Assembly (NCBI GenBank): GCA_003955985.1
Contig: CP033784.1
Coordinates: 248,001 to 312,000 of the forward strand
Direction: 5' to 3'
Length of the DNA stretch: 64,000 bases
Source of the DNA: Corynebacterium jeikeium
GTDB lineage: Bacteria; Actinomycetota; Actinomycetes; Mycobacteriales; Mycobacteriaceae
Shown: positions 52,546-61,002 of the stretch, piece after piece
Layout: each line of letters opens with the position of its first letter
Numbering within the stretch: position 1 is the stretch's first letter
The notes under the pieces: generated by a model
Told to the model about the DNA's origin: nothing
The model's database searches: none
The model's input: only the letters and a program-made list of their open reading frames with translations
Position numbers and translations under genes: made by a program

Positions 52546-55002
52546 CTAGAACGGCAGCAGCGGAATCAGATCCCGCAAACTCGGCGCCGGCGGAGTGTTT
52601 GGCCGAGGGAACTGCGGTAGCGGATCCGGTCGGGGCGTCGTCGACTCCGGTCGCGGCGACGGCGCTGGTGGCGGGGTCGGACGACGCGTGCCATCGGCCA
52701 CGCGGATTGTGACGGTGCCACCCTTGAGAAGCAGCGGTGGCTGATCCAGTCCGACCACGATTCCGCGCGACTCACCCGTGTGGGACACTGTACGTTCCTC
52801 TACCTTGTAGCCAGCCTTCTTAAGGGTCTCCCGAGCCTCGGCCTTCTGCATGCCCACCACATTCGGCATTTGGGTGATAGAGGTGCCCAGGCCGTAGTCC
52901 GAATCCAATGGGGGGAGATTCTTTCCGCCGTAGTCCTCGATAATTGGGCCGACTGCGCCGAACCATGTCCGCGCGGGCTCACGACCACCAAAGAGGTTGC
53001 CGCTCGGGCACTGGCGCAGCGGTGACGTGCACAGCTCCGTGACAGTCGGGGTGTCATTGTAGGCGTACACCGATCCGGCCAGACCGCCGGTGAAGCCCAG
53101 GAATGCCGCGGACTGGTTCGACTCGGTGGTACCGGTCTTAGCCGCGACTGGGCCGCCCCAATTCAGCTCTTTCGCGGCATCCTTCGCCGTGCCATCGGTG
53201 GCGTCATTGCTGAGCGCATTAGCAATCGCGTGCGCGACCCCCGGCTCCACTGCCTGCTCGCACGGTGGCACATTCAGCTTGACCGCATTGCCCTTGGAGT
53301 CCGTAATCGACTCAATTGGAGAGGGCTCGCACCAGCGGCCATTGCTGGCCAAGGTGGCAGCGACATTGGACAGCTCAAGGTTATTCACTGACGTCGGCCC
53401 CAGCACGAACGAGCCGAGCTTGTGCTCCGAGACATAGTCCGCCACCGAGGACTCACCATCAAAACTGCCCGGCTCCGTGTATGAGCGCATGCCCAGGCGT
53501 ACCGCCATGTCCATCACGCCATCAACGCCGACCAGCTCCGAAATCTGAATAAAAGGAGTATTCGGCGATCGCGCGAGCGTCTCACGCAGTGACATCGACG
53601 GCGGGAAACTGCCTACGTTCTCCACGCAGTACAGGCCCGGCGGGCAGCCCTCTGCGCCACCGGTGCCCAGCCCGGAGGCCTCATAACGACGTGGCACCGG
53701 GAAGTGGGTGTCAATACCCAGCCCCTTTTCCACTGCCGACGTCGCCGCGAAAATCTTAAAAATCGAGCCTGCGCCATTGCCTACCGGCGTAAATGGCTGC
53801 GGCTGCACGGTCTGCATTTGCTCCGCATCGAGGCCGTATACGCGTGACGACGCCATCGCGAGCAACTTCCTGGAGTCATCCCCAGGCTCAAGCAAACTCA
53901 TAACCTCAGCTGCGCCATCCGCCGTCGGTGACGCCTGCTGACGCAGAGACTCCTGCACGCTGTCCTGCACACGCGGGTCCAGTGTGGTCTTCACATGGAA
54001 GCTACCGCGCTTCAGCTTTTCGGCATCAATACCGTGGTTCTCCAGGTAAGAGACCACATAGTCACAGAAGAAACCGCGATCGCCCGCCGCGATGCAACCC
54101 TGCGGCAGGCGCTGAGGCTCCGGAAGAATACCGAGATCAGCTGCCTTGGCGTCCTGAGCCTCCTGCGGGCCAATTGCCCCCGTGGATTCCATAGCCGCAA
54201 GCACGTCGTTACGCCGTGCATGCGCACCTTCCGGATTTGTATACGGATCGAGCCCGGAAGATTGCTGAACCATGCCCGCGAGCAGAGCGGCCTGCGGGAC
54301 ATTCAGATCGGACGCGGGAATGCCGAAGTAGGTCTGAGCTGCAGCTTCCACACCGAAAGCGCCATTGCCGAAGGGGACCAAGTTCAGGTACTTAGTCAGA
54401 ATTTCGTCTTTCGTCAGCTCATCTTCCAGATCCAACGCGATGCGAATCTCGCGGATCTTGCGGCCATAATCCGTGGCAGTAGCAGCGCGGCGCTCCGACT
54501 CCGACTGCGCGTCCACGAGCAGCGTGTGGTTCTTAATCAACTGCTGCTCAATCGTGGAGGCGCCTTCCTGCACCGACTGAGACATGAAGTTCTTTACCGC
54601 CGCACGAGCAGTACCCTTCCAGTCCACACCAGAGTGCTCATAAAAGCGCCTATCCTCCACGCTGACCAGCGCGTCCTTCATAGCTGGCGAGATGCGTTCC
54701 GACGGCACATTAAACCGCCTCTGATCATAGAGCCACGCAATTGGCTGATCATTACGATCCGTAATAGTGGTGACCCCCGGTGCGTCCTTAGAAATCACCG
54801 ACCGCGACGCCGACGCGAATTCATCAGCCGTGCGCGCAACGAGGTAGGCCGAGCCGCCCACAAGAGGAAAGAGGGCGCTGGCCATAATCAACGCTGCCAA
54901 CACAGTGGCAACGGAGAGCTTGAACAGCGTCGAACCTTTATTCACAGCAATCAGACTACAAGGTAGGGCGGATTGAGCCGAAGTGGGTTTTCGAAAATCC
55001 AC
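52546..55002 (-). CDS. ponA2: Bifunctional penicillin-binding protein with PASTA domain (PonA2-like)
   Basis: An 818-residue class A PBP (799 from the likely GTG start at 54945, where a TAGTCT box precedes it). One N-terminal membrane helix is followed by a transglycosylase domain with the catalytic Glu in VSVEDRRFYEHSGVDW and EGASTIEQQLIKN. The transpeptidase has SIFK (SxxK), SPNT (SxN) and KTGTTES. A PASTA domain (MPNVVGMQKAEARETLKKAG) and a Pro-rich tail close the protein. It closely follows M. tuberculosis PonA2, including the Cys-rich IAAGDRGFFCDYV and CTSPLRQCPSG segments. It polymerises and cross-links peptidoglycan. Divergent from whiB4, the same arrangement as in mycobacteria. Confidence 0.92.
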   Translation of the reverse strand: MDFRKPTSAQSALPCSLIAVNKGSTLFKLSVATVLAALIMASALFPLVGGSAYLVARTADEFASASRSVISKDAPGVTTITDRNDQPIAWLYDQRRFNVPSERISPAMKDALVSVEDRRFYEHSGVDWKGTARAAVKNFMSQSVQEGASTIEQQLIKNHTLLVDAQSESERRAATATDYGRKIREIRIALDLEDELTKDEILTKYLNLVPFGNGAFGVEAAAQTYFGIPASDLNVPQAALLAGMVQQSSGLDPYTNPEGAHARRNDVLAAMESTGAIGPQEAQDAKAADLGILPEPQRLPQGCIAAGDRGFFCDYVVSYLENHGIDAEKLKRGSFHVKTTLDPRVQDSVQESLRQQASPTADGAAEVMSLLEPGDDSRKLLAMASSRVYGLDAEQMQTVQPQPFTPVGNGAGSIFKIFAATSAVEKGLGIDTHFPVPRRYEASGLGTGGAEGCPPGLYCVENVGSFPPSMSLRETLARSPNTPFIQISELVGVDGVMDMAVRLGMRSYTEPGSFDGESSVADYVSEHKLGSFVLGPTSVNNLELSNVAATLASNGRWCEPSPIESITDSKGNAVKLNVPPCEQAVEPGVAHAIANALSNDATDGTAKDAAKELNWGGPVAAKTGTTESNQSAAFLGFTGGLAGSVYAYNDTPTVTELCTSPLRQCPSGNLFGGREPARTWFGAVGPIIEDYGGKNLPPLDSDYGLGTSITQMPNVVGMQKAEARETLKKAGYKVEERTVSHTGESRGIVVGLDQPPLLLKGGTVTIRVADGTRRPTPPPAPSPRPESTTPRPDPLPQFPRPNTPPAPSLRDLIPLLPF

Positions 55003-55324
55003 CTAGTGACATGCCAGGCGAGCCCAGAAAAACGCCTGGCGAGCGGGGGAGGGGTGCTACGAATGCCCTTACAACACCGCGCAACTCGTCGTGTGGTGGT
55101 TTCTGGAAAAAGATTTTCATAGTGACGCAAATCACCCCCGTGCTTTTGTTGGAAAAAGTTGCCCCACCTGCATCGTTATATTTAGAGCTGCGCCACGTCC
55201 ACCCTTCTAGTGTGACCCAATCGACATTATTTGGGTGGTGTGAATAGACTTACAACAAAATTTCAGCACTATTTAGTTGAAACTATTTCGAAATAACGAA
55301 AATCGCAGGCACGAGGAGGCTACA

Positions 55325-55687
55325 ATGACCGCCACGATTCCAGATCGCAACCGCACTGCTACTACGCCAGAATACGAGCTCGGTGTAGAGAGCTTCCGCG
55401 ATCGCCAGGAGTGGGTCCCGCGCGCTAAGTGCCGCGATATTGACCCGGATAAGTTGTTCGTTCGCGGCGCCGCACAGCGCGAAGCCGCAGTTATCTGCCG
55501 CCACTGCCCAGTGGTTCTGCAGTGCCGTGCCGACGCTCTGGATAACCGCGTCGAGTTCGGCGTCTGGGGTGGCCTGACCGAGCGTCAGCGCCGCGCAATG
55601 CTGCGTGAGCACCCGGAAATTACTTCGTGGGCCGACTTCTACGCTGAGCAGTACGCAGCTCAGCGCAAGGCAAAGCTGGCTAAGTAA
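55325..55687 (+). CDS. whiB4: WhiB4-like iron-sulfur transcription factor
   Basis: A 120-residue WhiB protein with four cluster cysteines: Cys36 in AKCRDIDPD and Cys58, Cys61, Cys67 in CRHCPVVLQC. The WhiB turn GVWGGLTERQRR follows. Its place next to a PonA2-type gene matches M. tuberculosis whiB4 (Rv3681c-Rv3682), a redox-sensing regulator. The ATG at 55325 has GAGGAGG upstream; an earlier in-frame ATG at 55277 lacks one. A GC-rich hairpin (55720-55742) follows. Confidence 0.9.
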   Translation: MTATIPDRNRTATTPEYELGVESFRDRQEWVPRAKCRDIDPDKLFVRGAAQREAAVICRHCPVVLQCRADALDNRVEFGVWGGLTERQRRAMLREHPEITSWADFYAEQYAAQRKAKLAK

Positions 55688-55719
55688 AAAAACCGAACTT
55701 AGGCCGAAGTAAAACTGAA

Positions 55720-55742
55720 CCCCCAGCGCGCGAGGCTGGGGG
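55720..55742 (+). terminator. Hairpin after whiB4
   Basis: CCCCCAGC-GCGCGAG-GCTGGGGG, an 8-bp perfect stem between whiB4 and the next small gene. There is no T-run, so partial termination or mRNA stability is possible. Confidence 0.65.
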
Positions 55743-55760
55743 ACAGATAAAGTAGCTCCC

Positions 55761-55922
55761 ATGACTACTAAATGGGAATACTTCACCGCACCGCTGCTCA
55801 TTCACAACACCAAGGCCATCCTGGACAACTTTGGTGAGGACGGCTGGGAACTCGTCACCGTTCTCCCAGGCCCGACCGGCGAAAACCACGTTGGTTACTT
55901 CAAGCGCCCAAAGGCTGACTAA
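55761..55922 (+). CDS. Small DUF4177-like protein
   Basis: A 53-residue protein beginning MTTKWEYFTAPLLIH, then LDNFGEDGWELVTVLPGP and FKRPKAD. The W-E-Y start and the GEDGWELV core are the DUF4177 pattern, a small conserved protein of unknown role that sits in this position next to whiB4/ridA in many actinobacteria. TAAAGT lies seven bases before the ATG and no Shine-Dalgarno is visible, consistent with leaderless translation. Confidence 0.8.
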   Translation: MTTKWEYFTAPLLIHNTKAILDNFGEDGWELVTVLPGPTGENHVGYFKRPKAD

Positions 55923-56057
55923 TTACCTCGGTGTCTAGCACCTAACTAGCAACGGCGGTTGTGCTTTCGATTGGCAGCTGACTCACGGTTGGCTGCCATC
56001 TTTCTTTGGCCGGCTTTATTCGCCGGGCCCTAGCCGCCGTGGAAAGGCTTAACTTAA

Positions 56058-56534
56058 ATGAGCAACTCTGAATCTCGCACTCCTTCCCAAGCCCTCGAGG
56101 ACCTCGGGTTTACCCTGCCTGCCGTTGCCGCGCCAGTTGCGGCCTACGTACCCGCAACGCGCACGGGCAACCTTGTTTTCACTTCCGGTCAGCTCCCATT
56201 CGTAAACGGTGAGCTCACCCACGTCGGCCACGTCGGCGCGGAAGTCACTGCTGAGGAGGCCAAGGAGGCCGCCCGCACCTGCGCTCTCAACGCTTTGGCC
56301 GCAGTCGATGCCGAGGTCGGTCTCGATAATGTCACCCGCATCGTGAAGGTCGTCGGCTTCGTCAATTCCGCCGCCGGATTCACTGGTCAGCCGGGCGTTA
56401 TCAATGGAGCCTCGGAACTCTTCGGCGACGTCTTCGGCGAACGCGGCCAGCACGCCCGCTCCGCAGTGGGTGTGAATCAGCTTCCGCTGGACGCACCCGT
56501 GGAAGTCGAGATCATCGTTGAAGTAACCCAGTAG
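56058..56534 (+). CDS. RidA family protein (YjgF/YER057c/UK114)
   Basis: A 158-residue RidA-like protein. RidA proteins hydrolyse reactive enamine/imine intermediates made by PLP enzymes. Marks are GNLVFTSGQLPFV, the NALAAVDAEVGLDNVTRIV helix and HARSAVGVNQLPLDAPVEVE with the conserved arginine of the active-site pocket. It belongs to the longer RidA subgroup seen in actinobacteria (Rv3678c-like). It starts a run with the metallo-beta-lactamase gene 135 bases on. Confidence 0.88.
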   Translation: MSNSESRTPSQALEDLGFTLPAVAAPVAAYVPATRTGNLVFTSGQLPFVNGELTHVGHVGAEVTAEEAKEAARTCALNALAAVDAEVGLDNVTRIVKVVGFVNSAAGFTGQPGVINGASELFGDVFGERGQHARSAVGVNQLPLDAPVEVEIIVEVTQ

Positions 56535-56669
56535 ATGCTGTATTTGCTGTCGTGACCAGTGGGGATGTTGCGTTCTCCGGGACGTCGTGAAGCGTGCTTA
56601 CACCCAAATGAGCCGAATTGGAGGGCGTAGCGCGCTCCCCGGATTGCGCAACCACGTAGGATAGAGGAC

Positions 56670-57485
56670 ATGGAGCATCCTGCGTATAGCCAACTGCGTC
56701 AGATTTCTCAGTCTGTGGGCGTCGTTCTGTGCCCGAACCCCAGCTACTCTTCGCTGGAGGGTACGAACTCCTACGTTATTAAGGCTGAGGGGGATAGCCG
56801 CAGCATTGTCATCGATCCGGGTCCGGAGGACGAGGGACACCTGAACGTCCTCCAGCGCTATGCCGGCGACGTTGCGTTGATTCTGCTGACGCACCGTCAT
56901 GGCGACCATGCTGATGGCGCCGCACGTTTCCGTCAGCTCACCGGCGCGCCGATTCGTGAGCTGGAGTCTCAGTACTGCGCGGGAGGTCAGGATCCGCTTG
57001 TCGACGGCGAACGTATCGTCCTCGACGGAGTGACTCCGCAGATTGAGGTCGTGGCAACCCCTGGTCACACCGCTGATTCTGTCTGCTACTTCATCCACAC
57101 TGGTGATGGCGAGGATGATGTTGAAGGCATCGTTACCGGTGACACAATCGCTGGTCGCCACACCACTATGATTTCGGAGACCGACGGCGACCTGGGTAAG
57201 TACATGGAAACCCTGAAAATGCTGGATTCGCGCGGCAAGGGTGTTCGTCTGCTGCCTGGTCATGGTGCTGACCTGCCGGACATCACTGTAATGACGCAGA
57301 AGTACATTGAGCGTCGTAAGCTGCGCCTGCAGCAGGTGAAGGATGCCGTTGCCAAGCTGGGTGACGAAGCTACGGTGGACCAGATTGTGGATGAGATTTA
57401 CACCGATGTCGATCCGGTGCTGCGTCATGCTGCTGAGCAGTCGACGCGTGTGACCCTGCGCTACCTGCGCGATCACGGGGAGTAG
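56670..57485 (+). CDS. Metallo-beta-lactamase-fold hydrolase
   Basis: A 271-residue protein with the MBL metal ligands: THRHGDHADG, ATPGHTADSV, IVTGDTIAG and LLPGHGAD. An additional C-terminal helical/winged region (KDAVAKLGDEATVDQIVDEIY) is of the LACTB2/Rv3677c type. Such proteins are hydrolases or endoribonucleases; in this neighbourhood the gene is a conserved partner of ridA and crp/glxR. The ATG at 56670 lacks a strong Shine-Dalgarno site; TAGGAT lies nine bases upstream. Confidence 0.85.
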   Translation: MEHPAYSQLRQISQSVGVVLCPNPSYSSLEGTNSYVIKAEGDSRSIVIDPGPEDEGHLNVLQRYAGDVALILLTHRHGDHADGAARFRQLTGAPIRELESQYCAGGQDPLVDGERIVLDGVTPQIEVVATPGHTADSVCYFIHTGDGEDDVEGIVTGDTIAGRHTTMISETDGDLGKYMETLKMLDSRGKGVRLLPGHGADLPDITVMTQKYIERRKLRLQQVKDAVAKLGDEATVDQIVDEIYTDVDPVLRHAAEQSTRVTLRYLRDHGE

Positions 57486-57620
57486 TTGCTGGGCTTTGGC
57501 TTGGGTTTTGGCTTCGGCTTGGGCTTTGGCCAGTTGCTGGGCTGGTCTGGGCTGGGCTTAATTGAGACTGGGCTGAAGCCGAGCTTGAGTGAAGCTGAGC
57601 TTGACTCACCGCATGAAAAG

Positions 57621-57659
57621 AGCGTGTGACCTGCAATTTTGCGGGTTGCGCGCTTTTTG
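57621..57659 (+). terminator. Terminator after the MBL-fold gene
   Basis: AGCGTGTGACCTGCA, loop ATTT, TGCGGGTTGCGCGCT then TTTTT. It has the stem, mismatches and T-run of a Rho-independent terminator. Confidence 0.88.
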
Positions 57660-57729
57660 TTTGGGCTAGTGCCGGTTGGGGTGGGCTAGTGCCGGTTGGG
57701 TGGGTTGGCCTCGTCGGGGCCAGCTCAAT

Positions 57730-57885
57730 CACTTATCGATGAGGTATCCACTTGTCGATGAGCTATAGCGCGCGCACAAGTGAACAGCGCATCGATAAGT
57801 GATTGATGCAAGGAGAAATCGGTGAATGGTGCATCGATAGGTGCCGGGAAAGCATCGATAAGTGGCAGAAAAGCATCGATAAGTG
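57730..57885. repeat. Six copies of CATCGATAAGTG (two inverted)
   Basis: Copies are at 57730-57741 and 57749-57760 (inverted), and 57790-57801, 57832-57843, 57853-57864 and 57874-57885 (direct). The first and third are embedded in a perfect 15-bp inverted repeat. Spacing is about 20-30 bases. A protein-binding array or a decaying repeat element are both possible. Confidence 0.75.
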
Positions 57886-57895
57886 CGCCAAACTT

Positions 57896-57951
57896 GGCCG
57901 GCATGCCAGGTCAGCATGGCAGGCCGGCATACCAGGTCAGCATGCCAGGCC
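57896..57951 (+). repeat. 26-bp tandem repeat, two units
   Basis: Two head-to-tail units starting GGCCGGCAT and containing CCAGGTCAGCAT, with two differences, plus a partial third GGCC. Each contains GC-rich palindromes. Confidence 0.75.
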
Positions 57952-57964
57952 AGCGGGGGAAGAC

Positions 57965-58041
57965 AACAAAAATCCCGCGAGCCTCATGCGTTTCATGTGC
58001 TCCTACGGGAACCGAGGATCCAAAAGCAGAGGCTGCGGGAT
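57965..58041 (-). terminator. Terminator of glxR
   Basis: ATCCCGCGAGCCTC (57972-57985) pairs with GAGGCTGCGGGAT (58029-58041), and TTTTTGTTGTCTT follows on the minus strand. It sits about 70 bases after the glxR stop, beyond the triplicated stop region. Confidence 0.75.
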
Positions 58042-58066
58042 GTGAGTCGTTTGGGCAGCGCCGCAA

Positions 58067-58117
58067 GCGCCACAAGCTAACGTGCGCCACAAGCTAACGT
58101 GCGCAACAAGCTAACGT
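58067..58117 (-). repeat. 17-bp tandem triplication covering the glxR stop codon
   Basis: Three copies of GCGCCACAAGCTAACGT (the third with one change) lie at 58067-58083, 58084-58100 and 58101-58117. The third contains the glxR stop codon, so the gene's end was copied twice downstream without altering the protein. Confidence 0.85.
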
Positions 58118-58794
58118 GCGCGGCGGGCCAAACGCTCCGTATCGGAGATGAGCACGGACTTGCCCTCAAGGCGAATCCAGCCGCGGTGGGCGAACTCTGC
58201 CAGAGCCTTGTTAACGGTTTCCCGGGAGGCACCGACGAGCTGTGCGATTTCCTCCTGAGTCAGGTCGTGGTTCACGCGGAGAGCAGAACCTTCCTGAACA
58301 CCGAAGCGATTGGCCAGCTGAAGCAGGGACTTAGCAACGCGACCTGGGACGTCGGTGAAAATGAGGTCAGCCAGTGAATTGTTGGTGCGGCGCAGACGGC
58401 GGGCCAGCATGCGCAGCAGCTGAGCTGGAACATCAGGGTGTGAACCAACCCATTCCTGCAGCTGATCGGCACTCATGGACGCGGCGGAAACTTCGGTGAC
58501 GCAGACCGCCGAAGAGGTGCGCGGGCCCGGGTCGAAGATGGAGAGCTCGCCGAACATGTCGGACGGGCCCATGATGGTCAACAGGTTTTCACGACCGTCG
58601 GCTGAGCGACGAGCCAGCTTCACCTTGCCATCAATAATGATGTAGAGCCGATCGCCCGGCTCACCCTCATTGAAGATGGTGGTTCCACGCGGGAAGCGAA
58701 CCGTCTCGAGCTCGCCGAGCAAGGCCTGCACAGCCTCCTGGTCGACTCCCTGAAATACACCGGCCCGGGAGAGAATCTCCTTGACGTCATCCAC
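58111..58794 (-). CDS. glxR: cAMP-responsive global regulator GlxR (Crp/Fnr family)
   Basis: A 227-residue regulator. The cyclic-nucleotide domain includes [18 protein letters not shown] and [19 protein letters not shown], where the Glu and Arg contact cAMP. The winged HTH has [21 protein letters not shown]. It is almost the same as C. glutamicum GlxR, including the ending ARRAR, and has its exact length if the GTG at 58794 (AGGAG eight bases upstream) is used. It controls hundreds of carbon, respiration and envelope genes in corynebacteria. The longer reading from 58827 lacks a ribosome site. Confidence 0.96.
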   Translation of the reverse strand: MDDVKEILSRAGVFQGVDQEAVQALLGELETVRFPRGTTIFNEGEPGDRLYIIIDGKVKLARRSADGRENLLTIMGPSDMFGELSIFDPGPRTSSAVCVTEVSAASMSADQLQEWVGSHPDVPAQLLRMLARRLRRTNNSLADLIFTDVPGRVAKSLLQLANRFGVQEGSALRVNHDLTQEEIAQLVGASRETVNKALAEFAHRGWIRLEGKSVLISDTERLARRAR

Positions 58795-59294
58795 GGTAAA
58801 ATTCTCCTGTCTTTGGCCACTAACCACCGTAAATACAGGCCAGCAGCCGCCAAATTAGCACTCGACTACAGATTGCAGTGGCCAAACAGGAAGAGAAACT
58901 ACCCCGTCCCACTAGTCCCACTACTTTCGGTCTTTCCCGGTAACGCCGCTGCCAGCTTTCAAGGCAGGTTCATCCCTGGGCGAATTTCACGACAAATCGC
59001 CTCTACAGATGCATCCCAAAACTACGCCGTCACCAAGATGTGATAAGCACCACTGTAGCAAAAGAGCCACTGCGCCTGTGGGGAATTCTGGTGAAAAGCC
59101 GCTGAACTGTGTATTTATAACTAATAATTCGCTAACGGTGTTCCAAGATGTGGTGGGGCATGACTTCTTTGGTTTTTGACCGAATATGCCCGAGCTGCTA
59201 CCGGTTCCATCCGCATCCCGGACGAATCGAAGGATTCGGCCCGCGAAAGGTGCGCACGCGAATTGCAATCCGGGGTAGCCGATACACTACGACC
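58795..59294. other. Divergent intergenic region between glxR and nth
   Basis: About 500 bases holding the glxR upstream region (minus strand) and the nth promoter. A TACACT box lies seven bases before the nth start. A GlxR half-site TGTGATAAGCACCA is near 59039, but without a proper second half. No gene is seen. Confidence 0.5.
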
Positions 59295-60227
59295 ATGGAT
59301 ACGACCGGCAAGGCATCGTCGATAAGCAAGCACCAGGCGACGAGCAAACCCCAACCCACGCACCCGCAGGGATCCCTGACGTCGAAGAAGCGTCGGGCGG
59401 TGGGGGCGCATCCGGCGGCGCGGGGGAAGGAGACGCGCCTGGGCATGGTGCGGCGTGCGCGGCGGATTAACCGCACGCTGGCGGTGGCGTACCCGAATGC
59501 GCACTGTGAGCTGGACTTTCGTAATCCGTATGAGCTCGCGGTGGCGACGATTCTGTCGGCGCAGTGTACGGACGCGCGGGTGAATATGACTACGCCGGCG
59601 CTGTTCACTAGGTACCCCAGTCCAGCCGATTTGGCGGTTGCGAACCAGGAGGAGGTTGAAGAGCTCGTTCGGCCGACGGGTTTCTATAGGAATAAGGCTG
59701 CGAACATCATCGGTTTTGCGCAGGGGCTGATGGAGCAGCACGGCGGCGAGGTGCCGGGCACGTTGGAGGAGCTGGTGAAGCTGCCGGGCGTAGGGCGAAA
59801 AACAGCGAATGTGGTGCTGGGGAATGCTTTTGGGGTGCCGGGGTTGACGGTCGATACGCATTTTGGACGTCTGGTGCGGCGCATGGGTCTCACGGAGCAG
59901 GAAGATCCGGTGCGCGTGGAGCACGAGATGATGGAGGTGCTGCCGCGCGCAGAGTGGACGTGGTTTTCGCATCGCCTGATTTTCCACGGGCGCCGGGTGT
60001 GCCATTCGCGCCGGGCGGCGTGCGGGGCGTGCTTCTTGGCGGCGGATTGCCCGTCGTATGGCGTCGCGGGTCCGGCGGAGCCGGAGACGGCGGAGAAGTT
60101 GATTAAGTCAGACGACAGGGAATGGCTTCTCTACCTGGCCGGTCTTAATGACGGCTACAGTGGGGAGGAACTTTCCGCGCTTGACGACGGGGATAGCGCG
60201 CGCAACACCACAGCGACACAGGACTAG
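59295..60227 (+). CDS. nth: Endonuclease III
   Basis: A 310-residue DNA glycosylase/AP lyase for oxidised pyrimidines. The helix-hairpin-helix [17 protein letters not shown] contains the catalytic Lys, [12 protein letters not shown] has the catalytic Asp, and the 4Fe-4S cluster is C-x6-C-x2-C-x5-C in [17 protein letters not shown]. The N-terminus has an about 55-residue basic Lys/Thr/Ser-rich extension compared with E. coli Nth; homology begins near [16 protein letters not shown]. The ATG at 59295 follows a TACACT box (leaderless type). The true start could be later. Confidence 0.93.
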   Translation: MDTTGKASSISKHQATSKPQPTHPQGSLTSKKRRAVGAHPAARGKETRLGMVRRARRINRTLAVAYPNAHCELDFRNPYELAVATILSAQCTDARVNMTTPALFTRYPSPADLAVANQEEVEELVRPTGFYRNKAANIIGFAQGLMEQHGGEVPGTLEELVKLPGVGRKTANVVLGNAFGVPGLTVDTHFGRLVRRMGLTEQEDPVRVEHEMMEVLPRAEWTWFSHRLIFHGRRVCHSRRAACGACFLAADCPSYGVAGPAEPETAEKLIKSDDREWLLYLAGLNDGYSGEELSALDDGDSARNTTATQD

Positions 60228-60243
60228 TCGAGGAGCACTTTTC

Positions 60244-61002
60244 GTGAATGAGCAGGGCGGTCGTAGTCACAATGGTGGCCACATTGGGGATCAGCAGGCG
60301 GACGTTAACCGTTCGGCCTCGCTGATTACGCTGCTCATCGCGGGAATTAGCATTGTGGGGCTGGTGGTTTTCGCGATTGTGAATACCACTGGTGGCAATG
60401 ACGAGGCCGATGATGGTGGGACTGGAGCTGGTGTGAGTGCCGGTGTGGATGGCGCTGGCAGTGATGGCACCGGCAGTGATGATGAGGTGGATGGTGCATC
60501 GGCGGCGCCAGCGATGTCGAAGGACGAGATCGCGGCGGTAGCGGGTAGTGGCTCGCTGGCCGGTGTGCGCTTGCCGCTGTTGGCGGAGTCGGGAGACTCA
60601 GCGGATCAGAGCAACGAGGCTGGCCGAACGGAACTGGTAGACATGGGCCAGGTCGTCGAGGGCAAACCAACCGTGCTTAATGTCTGGGCATGGAACTGTG
60701 GGCCGTGTCGCCAAGAGCTGCCGCTTATCGCGCAATGGGGCAAGGACAACCCAGATGTGCAGGTGGTGACGGTGCATGCGGCTCGCGAGGCGGGGCGTGG
60801 CCAGGCCTTCCTGCAGGAAATCGGAGTGAATCTACCGACCTACTCGGACACGGTCGATGTGGTTGGACCAGCGTTGAATCTACCGCGAGTTGTGCCCATT
60901 ACCGTGGTGTTTAAGGCAGATGGCACGGTGGCGACCATTCATCCCGGTGAATTCACCGATGCGCAGCAGATTACTGATCTCGTGCGAGGTGCGTTGAAGT
61001 GA
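60244..61002 (+). CDS. TlpA-like membrane-anchored thioredoxin-fold protein
   Basis: A 252-residue protein with a membrane helix near residues 25-45 (LITLLIAGISIVGLVVFAI). An Asp/Gly-rich low-complexity linker of about 45 residues precedes an extracellular thioredoxin domain with the redox pair in NVWAWNCGPCRQELP and the cis-Pro region LPRVVPITVVF. Homologous to Rv3673c. It probably reduces or forms disulfides of exported proteins, possibly helping the Cys-containing protease downstream (MarP). GTG start with AGGAG eight bases upstream. Confidence 0.88.
   Translation: MNEQGGRSHNGGHIGDQQADVNRSASLITLLIAGISIVGLVVFAIVNTTGGNDEADDGGTGAGVSAGVDGAGSDGTGSDDEVDGASAAPAMSKDEIAAVAGSGSLAGVRLPLLAESGDSADQSNEAGRTELVDMGQVVEGKPTVLNVWAWNCGPCRQELPLIAQWGKDNPDVQVVTVHAAREAGRGQAFLQEIGVNLPTYSDTVDVVGPALNLPRVVPITVVFKADGTVATIHPGEFTDAQQITDLVRGALK

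Larger units (their letters stand above)
57486..58110. other. Repeat-rich gap between the MBL gene and glxR
   Basis: About 625 bases without a gene. It has low-complexity GGCTTTGG/GGGCTGGG repeats (57486-57600), a terminator (57621-57659), two copies of GGGCTAGTGCCGGTTGG near 57663-57705, six CATCGATAAGTG motifs (57730-57885), a 26-bp tandem repeat (57896-57951), the glxR terminator (57965-58041) and two extra copies of the glxR stop region (58067-58100). Short readings over the repeats are not genes. Confidence 0.75.

Noticed and set aside
57803-58097. Overlapping small frames in the glxR-MBL gap
   Set aside because: They are made only of the tandem repeats listed there, and the two frames have equally repetitive products.
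59036-59055. Possible GlxR binding site TGTGATAAGCACCA
   Set aside because: Only one half matches TGTGA-N6-TCACA; too weak to list as an autoregulatory site.
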